From NCBI GenBank assembly GCA_021782525.1, contig JAJXUY010000125.1:1-5721 (forward strand): a stretch of DNA of 5,721 bases. Direction: 5' to 3'. The translations under genes were made by a program, and so were the position numbers. Below the pieces are notes generated by a model that saw only the letters and a program-made list of their open reading frames with translations, was not told the DNA's origin and ran no database searches. The stretch's first letter is position 1. The number at the start of each line of letters is the position of its first letter. This document shows positions 1 through 4,944 of the stretch, one piece after another. Origin of the DNA: Acidobacteriota bacterium. GTDB lineage: Bacteria > Acidobacteriota > Thermoanaerobaculia > Thermoanaerobaculales > Thermoanaerobaculaceae.

Positions 1-32
1 CGTGGCGATCTCGCCGAAATCCACGAGACTTC

Positions 33-51
33 GCCCCGCCACCGGCGGGGC
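33..51. repeat. Perfect 8-bp inverted repeat in the leader region
   Basis: GCCCCGCC (33-40) and GGCGGGGC (44-51) are perfect complements around the loop ACC. No T-run follows on either strand, so this is not a standard intrinsic terminator. The flanks (GAGACTTCG before, CTCGCAGTGACA after) resemble the dispersed hairpin repeats often found between genes in high-GC environmental bacteria; that likeness is from memory. It could also end an upstream gene that lies outside the window. The rest of 1-151 shows no gene. Confidence 0.5.
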
Positions 52-151
52 TCGCAGTGACAGCGATTTCTCTACGACCGATGGCAAATCGGTATGAGTT
101 GTCTTCGCGTCTTCGACGGCGAGCAAGTGCATAATGAGGGCCGTCAAAGCC

Positions 152-158
152 GGAGGAG
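152..158 (+). promoter_or_regulatory. Shine-Dalgarno site fixing the start of the restriction-modification gene
   Basis: GGAGGAG ends 7 bases before the in-frame ATG at 166, which is ideal spacing. The farther upstream in-frame ATG at 94 has no such site, and the 24 residues it would add are arginine-rich and show no recognisable domain. This makes 166 the preferred start. Confidence 0.85.
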
Positions 159-165
159 ATGCGGG

Positions 166-3048
166 ATGGCGGCTCCCAGGGAACTCGAGAGGCTCGTCGA
201 GCGGTTCGACCGCAACCTCGCGTCGTATGAGTCCGCCGCGTACAACGAGGCCCAGGTCCGCGACGAGTTCATCGACCCGATGTTCGAGCTGCTCGGCTGG
301 GACATGCACAACCGGCAAGAACACGCCGAGGCCTACAAGGACGTCATCCACGAGGACGCGATCCAGATCGGCGGGACGACCAAGGCGCCCGACTACTGCT
401 TCCGCATCGGCGGCACCCGCAAGTTCTTCCTGGAGGCGAAGAAACCCTCGGTCTCGATCAAGGACCAACCGAACCCCGCCTACCAACTCCGCCGCTACGC
501 CTGGTCGGCCAAGCTACCGCTCTCGCTGCTGACCGATTTCGGAGAGCTGGCGGTCTACGACTGCCGCGTCAAGCCAGAGAAGACCGACCAGCCGGCGATC
601 GCGCGGATCAACTACCTCACGTGCGACCAGTACCCCGAGCGCTGGGACGAGATCGCGGCCGTCTTCTCCAAGGAGGCGGTGCTCAAGGGCTCGTTCGATC
701 GCTTCGGCTCTGCCACGAAGGGCAAGCGCGGCACCGCGGCGGTCGATGCCGCGTTCCTCAGCGAGATCGAGCGCTGGCGTGACATCCTCGCCCGCAACAT
801 CGCGTTGCGCAACCCCGGCCTCGGCATCCGCGAGCTGAACGAGGCGGTGCAGCGCACCATCGACCGCATCATCTTCCTGCGCATCTGCGAGGACCGCGGC
901 ATCGAGACCGAGAGCCAGTGGCAGCTCCGTGCTCTGGAGAACGGCGCCAACGTCTACCAACGCCTGTTTCAGCTCTTCCAGCGCGCCGACGAGCGCTACA
1001 ACTCCGGGCTGTTCCACTTCCAACGCGAACCCGGGTTTGCCGAAGGCCCCGACATCCTGACGCCGGGCCTCGCCATCGACGACAAGGTGCTCAAGGAGAT
1101 CATCGGCAACCTCTACTACCCGGAGTCGCCGTACGAGTTCTCGGTGCTCCCCGCCGACATCCTCGGCCAGGTCTACGAGCAGTTCCTCGGCAAGGTCATC
1201 CGGCTGACGGACGGCCACCGCGCCAAGGTCGAGGACAAGCCCGAGGTCAAGAAGGCCGGGGGTGTCTACTACACGCCGACCTACATCGTGGACTACATCG
1301 TCGAGCACACCGTCGGCAAGCTGCTCAAGGAGACGACCCCGAAACAGGCCGCGGACCTCAAGATCCTCGACCCCGCGTGCGGCTCCGGTTCGTTCCTGCT
1401 CGGCGCGTACCAGAAGCTACTCGACTGGCACCGCGACTGGTACGTGGCGGACGGCCCCGAGAAGCACACCAAGGCCCGCAAGGGCGGCCAGCCGGCGCTC
1501 TACCAGGCGGCCGGCGGCGAGTGGCGGCTCACGACCGCCGAGCGCAAGACGATCCTTCTGAACTCGATCTTCGGCGTGGACATCGACCCGCAGGCCGTCG
1601 AGGTCACCAAGCTCTCGCTGCTGCTCAAGGTGCTTGAAGGCGAAAGCGAACAGGGCGTCAACCAGAACCTCAAGCTCTTCCAGGAGCGCGCCCTCCCCGA
1701 CCTCGCCAACAACATCAAGTGCGGCAACTCACTGATCGGCAGCGACTACTACCAGGGCCGGCAGGGCGAGCTGTTCGACGACGAGGAGGCGCTGCGTGTC
1801 AACGCCTTCGACTGGGACAAAGGTTTCGCGCCGATCTTTCGGCGAGGCGCCCCTGGTTTCGACGTGGTAATCGGCAACCCTCCATACATCCAACTCTCCA
1901 TGGAGGCGTACTTCAACGCTGATGTCCACAGCTACCTTTCGGAAACCTACTCGTCGTCAATGGGCCGAATGAATACATTTGGGCTCTTCATCGAAAAGAG
2001 TCTGGGTGTTCTCCTCAACGACGCAGGCCGCGTCAGCTTCATTGTGCCCAATACCCTCCTAAGTCAGGATTACTACGAGGAGCTGAGGCGCATGATGCTG
2101 GGGCTTCGGATCGTAAACATCACCAGCTACGAGTACCCGGTATTTCAAAGTGCCGTAGTCGACACCTGCGTTTTTGTGGTGGAGAAGGCATCACCCAATG
2201 GGAACACCGTGGAAATTGTCACGTGTGACAACCGCACCATGACGCTAGGGGTGCACAGGGTTCCGCAGTCGACATTTGGGGCAGCACGCCGCGGTGCGTT
2301 CATCGTCCGTGCCGACCGCAACGCACTGGCCATCAAGGCGCGGCTAGATCGAGCTGGGGAACCACTGAGCTTTTTTGCGAACATCAACCAAGCAATAGCA
2401 TTGAAGTACGACAGGGCTCGATCCCTTTCGAAGCGAGCGAGCAGTCCTCGCCACAAACGAGTAATCGACGGCCGGAACATCGGCAGGTACCAGTTGCATT
2501 GGGATGGGTACTTCCTTGACTACGACGTGTCACGGATCCACTCGTGCAAGAGGACCGACATCTTCGAGGCACCGGGGAAGATCCTGTTTCGGCGGGTTGG
2601 AGATCGGCTCATCGCCACCTACGACGACGAGCGGTATTACGCCCTCAACACCTTGGTCGTTATCACGCTTCGCGAGTCCGCCGCTACGTCGCTGAAGTAC
2701 CTCCTTGGGCTGCTAAACTCTCGCCTGCTGAACTTTTACTACGTTACCTTTCTGAAATCCACCAAGAAGGCATTCTCCGAGATTCAGGCACGCCAACTCG
2801 CGGCCCTGCCCTTCCTGGTGCCGGATCAACGGGACTCGGAAGCCACGGGCCGCTCTACCCGCATCGTAACGCTTGTCGATCGGATGCTTGTACTGCACAC
2901 GACGCTTGCAGCCGCACGCACCTACCATGAGAAGACCGTCATCCAGCGCCAGATCGACGCGACCGACCGCGAGATCGACGCCCTCGTCTACGAGCTGTAC
3001 GGGCTCACCGACGACGAGATCAAGATCGTCGATGGGACCGCGCCATGA
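166..3048 (+). CDS. Single-chain type IIG-like restriction-modification enzyme (PD-(D/E)xK nuclease fused to N6-adenine methylase and specificity domain)
   Basis: The 960-residue protein probably both cleaves and methylates DNA at one recognition site. Residues about 1-150 form an HsdR_N-like nuclease: D76 in KAPDY, E90 and K92 in FLEAKK, and a QLRRY (QxxxY) motif at 107-111. Residues about 180-365 are a helical linker. The methylase follows in gamma-class order: GVYYTP (motif X, 366-371), DPACGSGSF (motif I, SAM binding, 402-410), GVDIDP (470-475) and NPPY (motif IV catalytic, 571-574), which fits N6-adenine. Residues about 720-880 resemble a TaqI_C-type target recognition domain, and 903-960 is the helical tail usual in such enzymes. 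There is no helicase domain and no separate S subunit. The start at 166 follows a strong ribosome site; starting at 94 would give 984 residues. The stop overlaps the next gene by ATGA. Base composition changes inside the gene from about 1835 to 2930. The family call is firm; the recognition site cannot be read. Confidence 0.93.
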   Translation: MAAPRELERLVERFDRNLASYESAAYNEAQVRDEFIDPMFELLGWDMHNRQEHAEAYKDVIHEDAIQIGGTTKAPDYCFRIGGTRKFFLEAKKPSVSIKDQPNPAYQLRRYAWSAKLPLSLLTDFGELAVYDCRVKPEKTDQPAIARINYLTCDQYPERWDEIAAVFSKEAVLKGSFDRFGSATKGKRGTAAVDAAFLSEIERWRDILARNIALRNPGLGIRELNEAVQRTIDRIIFLRICEDRGIETESQWQLRALENGANVYQRLFQLFQRADERYNSGLFHFQREPGFAEGPDILTPGLAIDDKVLKEIIGNLYYPESPYEFSVLPADILGQVYEQFLGKVIRLTDGHRAKVEDKPEVKKAGGVYYTPTYIVDYIVEHTVGKLLKETTPKQAADLKILDPACGSGSFLLGAYQKLLDWHRDWYVADGPEKHTKARKGGQPALYQAAGGEWRLTTAERKTILLNSIFGVDIDPQAVEVTKLSLLLKVLEGESEQGVNQNLKLFQERALPDLANNIKCGNSLIGSDYYQGRQGELFDDEEALRVNAFDWDKGFAPIFRRGAPGFDVVIGNPPYIQLSMEAYFNADVHSYLSETYSSSMGRMNTFGLFIEKSLGVLLNDAGRVSFIVPNTLLSQDYYEELRRMMLGLRIVNITSYEYPVFQSAVVDTCVFVVEKASPNGNTVEIVTCDNRTMTLGVHRVPQSTFGAARRGAFIVRADRNALAIKARLDRAGEPLSFFANINQAIALKYDRARSLSKRASSPRHKRVIDGRNIGRYQLHWDGYFLDYDVSRIHSCKRTDIFEAPGKILFRRVGDRLIATYDDERYYALNTLVVITLRESAATSLKYLLGLLNSRLLNFYYVTFLKSTKKAFSEIQARQLAALPFLVPDQRDSEATGRSTRIVTLVDRMLVLHTTLAAARTYHEKTVIQRQIDATDREIDALVYELYGLTDDEIKIVDGTAP
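1835..2930 (+). other. Compositionally distinct segment of the restriction-modification gene (post-motif-IV and recognition domain)
   Basis: From just before the NPPY motif to just before the C-terminal helical tail, the coding sequence uses AT-ending codons such as AAT and TTT (1972, 1978) and ATA (2395). I see no ATT, AAT or ATA codon between 166 and about 1815. Hand counts of G+C: 43 of 60 in 1201-1260, 35 of 60 in 1981-2040, 30 of 60 in 2341-2400, and 39 of 60 in 2941-3000. The frame stays open throughout. The segment matches the part that sets DNA specificity, so replacement by recombination is a reasonable inference. Boundaries are approximate. Confidence 0.6.
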
Positions 3049-3359
3049 CGCTCTCCGCGATCTCCCGCGCCGGTGTGACGGTGCGCCTGACCGACGAACG
3101 CTGGGTACACATCGCCGAGGAGCACTGCGAGCTCGCGGGCATGCGGGAGGAGGTGGTCGCCGCGGTCAGTGATGCGGACCGAGTGCTCGCCGGAAGCGCT
3201 GGCGAGCTCCTCGCGTTACGTAAAATGGACGACGGCAAGACCTTGGTGGTAGCCTACCGCGAGATCAAGACGGACGACGGGTTCGTCATCACGGCGTTTC
3301 TTACCCGTCGTACCGGGAGCCTGGAGAGGAGGAAGCAGGTATGGCCAGAGCCGAGCTAG
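3045..3359 (+). CDS. Small BECR-like nuclease, probable toxin of a toxin-antitoxin pair
   Basis: This 104-residue protein has the pattern W20-x-H22-I23 with H27 and E29, then a GELLALRK-like strand (53-60), LVVAYRE (67-73) and GFVITAFLTRR (79-89). The pattern of an N-terminal W-x-HI-x(3)-H-x-E helix followed by beta strands ending in FVITAF recalls the small phage-Barnase/EndoU/Colicin/RelE-like (BECR) nuclease proteins often found beside DUF2283 genes. I assign this from pattern memory, not a search. RNA cleavage is inferred from the fold family and not shown here. The gene has no good ribosome site and starts at the ATGA overlap with the restriction-modification gene, so translational coupling is likely. 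It overlaps the next gene by 19 bases. It might instead be an uncharacterised conserved protein without toxicity. Confidence 0.65.
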   Translation: MTLSAISRAGVTVRLTDERWVHIAEEHCELAGMREEVVAAVSDADRVLAGSAGELLALRKMDDGKTLVVAYREIKTDDGFVITAFLTRRTGSLERRKQVWPEPS

Positions 3360-3571
3360 CCGAGATGCTGAGCCTGGTGCCGGCGGTGCTCCACGCGCCG
3401 CACCGGTACCTGTGGTCCTCCTACGATGCCGAGGCGGACGTGCTCTACGTCAACTTCAAGAAGCCCGCGCACGCCACGGACAGCGAGCTGACCGACGACG
3501 ACGTGATCGTCCGCTACGAGGGCGACGAGGTCATCGGCTACACGATCCTGCACGCCTCGAAGCGGCCGTAG
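3341..3571 (+). CDS. DUF2283 family protein, probable antitoxin
   Basis: The 76-residue protein carries the DUF2283 signature: YDAEADVLYVNF (28-39), then DDDVIVRYEGDEVIGY (52-67) and a closing ILHAS (69-73). Members are small single-domain beta-rich proteins, commonly encoded directly after small putative RNase toxins, and are thought to act as antitoxins. The ATG at 3341 follows AGGAGG (3327-3332) with 8 bases between, a strong site lying inside the upstream gene. The coding regions overlap by 19 bases. A stronger ribosome site on the second gene than on the first would favour antitoxin excess, which fits the proposed role. The N-terminal 22 or so residues have no clear family match and may contact the partner. 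Family call firm, role inferred. Confidence 0.8.
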   Translation: MARAELAEMLSLVPAVLHAPHRYLWSSYDAEADVLYVNFKKPAHATDSELTDDDVIVRYEGDEVIGYTILHASKRP

Positions 3572-3620
3572 GCCGGTTGGGCGGACTGGCCCCGACAAAC
3601 GTCGTATGCCGCGTCTTAGG

Positions 3621-3645
3621 GTGCCGGGTCCGGCACTCTTGATTT
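3621..3645 (+). terminator. Probable terminator of the restriction-modification/toxin-antitoxin operon
   Basis: GTGCCG (3621-3626) pairs with CGGCAC (3631-3636) around GGTC, and TCTTGATTT follows. The stem is stable and sits 50 bases after the last stop of the operon. The T-rich tail is interrupted by GA, so termination may be partial. Confidence 0.5.
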
Positions 3646-3703
3646 GACACTCGCTGACGTTGGCGGATCGCGTGGCGCCGGGTACGTCCTTCCTGGTTCT
3701 TTC

Positions 3704-3731
3704 GGACCACGGACCACGGACTACGGACCAC
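3704..3731. repeat. Four tandem copies of a 7-bp repeat (GGACCAC)
   Basis: GGACCAC occurs at 3704-3710, 3711-3717 and 3725-3731, with the variant GGACTAC at 3718-3724. The heptamer length means it would shift frame, consistent with non-coding DNA. Heptameric tandem repeats are known between genes in several bacterial phyla. Confidence 0.85.
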
Positions 3732-3767
3732 GTCTTTCCGGTGCCGAATCCCGGAGCCCAGACCCCT

Positions 3768-3799
3768 GGGGGCACGGGGGGTCTAGAGCGGCCGGGTGG
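3768..3799. repeat. G-box repeat, copy 1
   Basis: This 32-base stretch is identical to 3867-3898. It reads as two G-runs separated by CAC, then TCTAGAGCGGCC and GGGTGG. It begins the tandem array that runs up to ssrA. Confidence 0.9.
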
Positions 3800-3837
3800 G
3801 CGGTGGAGCGGCCGCGGGACCCCCCGCAAAGGAAAGA

Positions 3838-3864
3838 GCGAGGAGCGGCTTGGCCGCGACTCGC
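3838..3864. repeat. Array hairpin 1 (12-base arms, 3-base loop)
   Basis: GCGAG-GA-GCGGC pairs with GCCGC-GA-CTCGC around TTG: ten Watson-Crick pairs with a tandem G-A/A-G mismatch, an arrangement that is stable in RNA. An outer stem can enclose it, GACCCCCCG (3818-3826) with CGGGGGGTC (3874-3882), using part of G-box 2. The hairpin ends 2 bases before G-box 2. Confidence 0.75.
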
Positions 3865-3866
3865 TG

Positions 3867-3898
3867 GGGGGCACGGGGGGTCTAGAGCGGCCGGGTGG
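3867..3898. repeat. G-box repeat, copy 2
   Basis: This copy is identical over 32 bases to 3768-3799, 99 bases downstream. Its second G-run can pair with the C-run at 3820-3825, closing a larger stem around array hairpin 1. Confidence 0.9.
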
Positions 3899-3933
3899 TG
3901 CCGGAGCTGCGGTGGATGCCCCTACCAGATCGA

Positions 3934-3960
3934 GCGCGCGACGGCTTTGCCGGCGTGCGC
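3934..3960. repeat. Array hairpin 2 (12-base arms, 3-base loop)
   Basis: Arms 3934-3945 and 3949-3960 pair around TTT with ten Watson-Crick pairs, one G-T pair and one A-G mismatch. The size, loop length and position relative to the next G-box match hairpin 1, but the arm sequences differ. GCCCC at 3918-3922 can pair with GGGGC inside G-box 3, echoing the outer stem of hairpin 1. Confidence 0.75.
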
Positions 3961-3962
3961 GT

Positions 3963-3990
3963 GGGGGTTCGGGGGGCTAGAGGCGGCGGG
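3963..3990. repeat. G-box repeat, degenerate copy 3
   Basis: This copy keeps the two G-runs (5 and 6 bases), now separated by TTC, and the CTAGAG and GCGGC segments with small insertions and deletions. It starts 96 bases after copy 2, keeping the array period. Confidence 0.75.
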
Positions 3991-3994
3991 GGTC

Positions 3995-4022
3995 GGTCGG
4001 GGGGCCGCCGGGCCCCCCGACC
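3995..4022 (-). terminator. Perfect 12-bp hairpin just past the tmRNA 3' end, possible terminator or processing barrier
   Basis: GGTCGGGGGGCC (3995-4006) and GGCCCCCCGACC (4011-4022) are perfect complements around a 4-base loop. On the - strand the stem starts 4 bases after the CCA of ssrA. No U-tract follows in that direction, so it is not a standard intrinsic terminator. It could stop convergent transcription or block exonucleases from the precursor 3' end. It is also the last hairpin of the tandem array. Confidence 0.5.
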
Positions 4023-4026
4023 AACA

Positions 4027-4379
4027 TGGTGGAGGCGGGGGGAATCGAACCCCCGTCCGGAAGACTTGGGTCGCAGGTGTCTCCGTGCGCAGCCTACTGT
4101 TGGTTCTCGTCGCGGCGGCTGGGTGTAGGCTCCCGTCCGCCGCGACCAGCCCGAAAGATCTCGACCGCCGCTGCCGGGCGAAGCGGCGGTCCAGCCTGCT
4201 TTTGCGTCGCCGTGATCAGGTTCGCAGGCGGGAGCCGGCGATCACGACGTGACTGCGTTTAAGCAGCCAGTGCTAGCTCAGTGTTGGCAGCTATGAGTTT
4301 CCGCCCTTATTACGTGGCGGCGGACCACGGCACGCTGCCGGCGACCCAACATGTCCCCCGTCGAACCCGGTACGCCCCC
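4027..4379 (-). ncRNA. ssrA: tmRNA (transfer-messenger RNA, trans-translation)
   Basis: This 353-base RNA rescues stalled ribosomes with SmpB by adding a degradation tag. The 5' end GGGGGCG (4379-4373) pairs with CGCCTCC (4037-4031) to give a 7-bp acceptor stem that includes G3-U70, the alanine identity pair. The discriminator A is at 4030 and the encoded CCA at 4029-4027. The T arm is GGGGG, TTCGATT, CCCCC (4054-4038). The conserved GGTTCGACGGG follows the 5' end (4367-4357). Helix 2 is perfect over 9 pairs (4341-4349 with 4066-4074). The tag reading frame lies at 4259-4288. Between the tag and the T arm, GC-rich inverted repeats fit the usual pseudoknots. Open frames crossing this region are not genes. 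The one-piece form rules out a permuted two-piece tmRNA. Confidence 0.97.
4259..4288 (-). other. ssrA: tmRNA tag reading frame (ANTELALAA, stop)
   Basis: The resume codon GCC (4288-4286) follows TAGCT, comparable to TAGTC before the resume codon in Escherichia coli. The codons read Ala-Asn-Thr-Glu-Leu-Ala-Leu-Ala-Ala and end in TAA (4261-4259). With the alanine carried by tmRNA the tag would be AANTELALAA. The terminal ALAA matches the C-terminal degradation signal recognised by ClpXP. It encodes nine residues, one fewer than in E. coli. Confidence 0.92.
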
Positions 4380-4396
4380 AGGTCACGGTCCACACC

Positions 4397-4425
4397 AGTG
4401 TACGCCGCTCGGCGCCGCTTGACGA
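4397..4425 (-). promoter_or_regulatory. Candidate ssrA promoter
   Basis: On the - strand, TCGTCA (4425-4420) is followed after 17 bases by TACACT (4402-4397), each matching the sigma70 consensus at 4 of 6 positions. Transcription would start near 4390, leaving a leader of about 10 bases for RNase P to remove. The -35 box overlaps that proposed for cutA. Confidence 0.45.
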
Positions 4426-4447
4426 GGGGTAGGCCGGGGACTAGTGT
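4419..4447 (+). promoter_or_regulatory. Candidate cutA promoter
   Basis: TTGACG (4419-4424) is a 5-of-6 match to the -35 consensus and lies 17 bases before TAGTGT (4442-4447), a weak -10. Transcription would begin around 4454, at or next to the ATG of cutA, implying a leaderless message. If translation starts at GTG 4446 this promoter cannot be the one used. Confidence 0.4.
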
Positions 4448-4454
4448 GAGCGCC

Positions 4455-4829
4455 ATGGTGGAGCTGGAGCCGATCAGCGTCGTGGTCACCTCGGTCGGGA
4501 CCGAACAGCAAGCGGTGGAGATCTCGGAGGAGCTGGTGGCGAAGCGCCTCGCCACCTGCGTCAACATCGTCCCTTGCCTGCGCTCGATCTACCGCTGGAA
4601 GGGGAAGGTGTGCGAGGACACCGAGTACCTGCTGATGATCAAGACCCGGCGCTCGCTCTTCCCGGCGGTGAGCGAGGCGATCCGCGAGATCCACTCCTAC
4701 GAGCTGCCCGAGGTGCTCGAGTTCCCGGTCGGCAACGCGGAGCCGAACTTCCACCGCTGGGTGGTCGAGATGGCCACCGGCGTCCCCGAGGCCGAGCTGG
4801 AACCGGAAGCCGAGCCCTCGTTCGACTGA
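4455..4829 (+). CDS. cutA: Divalent-cation tolerance protein CutA
   Basis: This 124-residue protein belongs to the CutA1 family, small cytoplasmic trimers with a ferredoxin-like fold, linked to copper and other divalent-metal tolerance in E. coli; the biochemical role is still unsettled. Signature segments visible: VVVTSV (9-14), CVNIVP (35-40), SIYRWKG (44-50), E57, IKT (62-64), HSYELPE (80-86), and a final NFHRW (98-102). An acidic tail of about 14 residues makes it slightly longer than most members. ATG 4455 is preferred because the domain begins right after it. No Shine-Dalgarno site precedes it; GTG 4446, with GGGGA 5 bases upstream, would add three residues and is a real alternative. 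The gene is divergent from ssrA and probably a single-gene unit, since a strong promoter follows it. Confidence 0.95.
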   Translation: MVELEPISVVVTSVGTEQQAVEISEELVAKRLATCVNIVPCLRSIYRWKGKVCEDTEYLLMIKTRRSLFPAVSEAIREIHSYELPEVLEFPVGNAEPNFHRWVVEMATGVPEAELEPEAEPSFD

Positions 4830-4873
4830 GTGTGGCCACCGCGCTTCGGCCTCGCGAGAGGCGGCCGTTCAGG

Positions 4874-4902
4874 TTGCCTCGAGGTTGGCCGGAGCGTACA
4901 AT
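4874..4902 (+). promoter_or_regulatory. Sigma70-type promoter of the TPR protein gene
   Basis: TTGCCT (4874-4879) and TACAAT (4897-4902) are separated by exactly 17 bases, matching consensus at 4 and 5 of 6 positions. The local run ATTTTT after it is the most AT-rich spot between 4830 and 4944. Transcription would begin near 4909, giving a leader of about 35 bases that contains the ribosome site GGAGGA (4932-4937). Confidence 0.75.
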
Positions 4903-4944
4903 TTTTCACGTGGGGCCCGTCGCCCCGATCCGGAGGATCTCGCC

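Larger units (their letters stand above)
3572..4026. other. Non-coding interval between the defence operon and ssrA
   Basis: This 455-base stretch contains no gene I can support. It holds the terminator-like hairpin (3621-3645), the heptamer repeats (3704-3731), and the G-box/hairpin array (3768-4022), listed separately. Open frames cross it in the + direction, but they run on into the antisense of tmRNA, are rich in Gly, Arg and Pro, and encode the repeats directly. Transcription from the left operon and from ssrA converges here. Confidence 0.7.

Noticed and set aside
130..135. CATAAT as a -10 box for the restriction-modification operon
   Set aside because: The nearest -35-like hexamer TTGTCT (99-104) is 25 bases away, too far, so the promoter remains unassigned.
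94..165. Upstream extension of the restriction-modification protein from ATG 94
   Set aside because: It has no ribosome site, adds arginine-rich residues without a domain, and an ideal Shine-Dalgarno site lies before ATG 166.
514..1308. 264-codon open frame on the - strand
   Set aside because: It lies wholly opposite the restriction-modification gene; high G+C at third positions produces long antisense frames, and its product is low-complexity Leu/Val/Asp/Ala/Arg sequence.
3356..3874. 172-codon - strand frame opposite the DUF2283 gene
   Set aside because: It is antisense to a recognised gene and continues into repeats; the composition is Arg/Pro/Gly-rich with no motif.
3768..4022. CRISPR array
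   Set aside because: The repeats are only three, one of them degenerate, spacers would be over 60 bases and contain hairpins, and no cas gene is present.
3644..4252. 202-codon + strand frame across the repeats and tmRNA antisense
   Set aside because: It translates the G-box repeats and the complement of ssrA; Gly/Arg-rich, no ribosome site, no domain.
4281..4454. N-terminal extension of CutA from ATG 4281
   Set aside because: The extension lies over the 5' part of ssrA and both promoters; the CutA domain begins at 4455.
4849..4862. GCCTC-GCGA-GAGGC hairpin after cutA as a terminator
   Set aside because: It has only 5 pairs and no T-run follows, so it is too weak to call.
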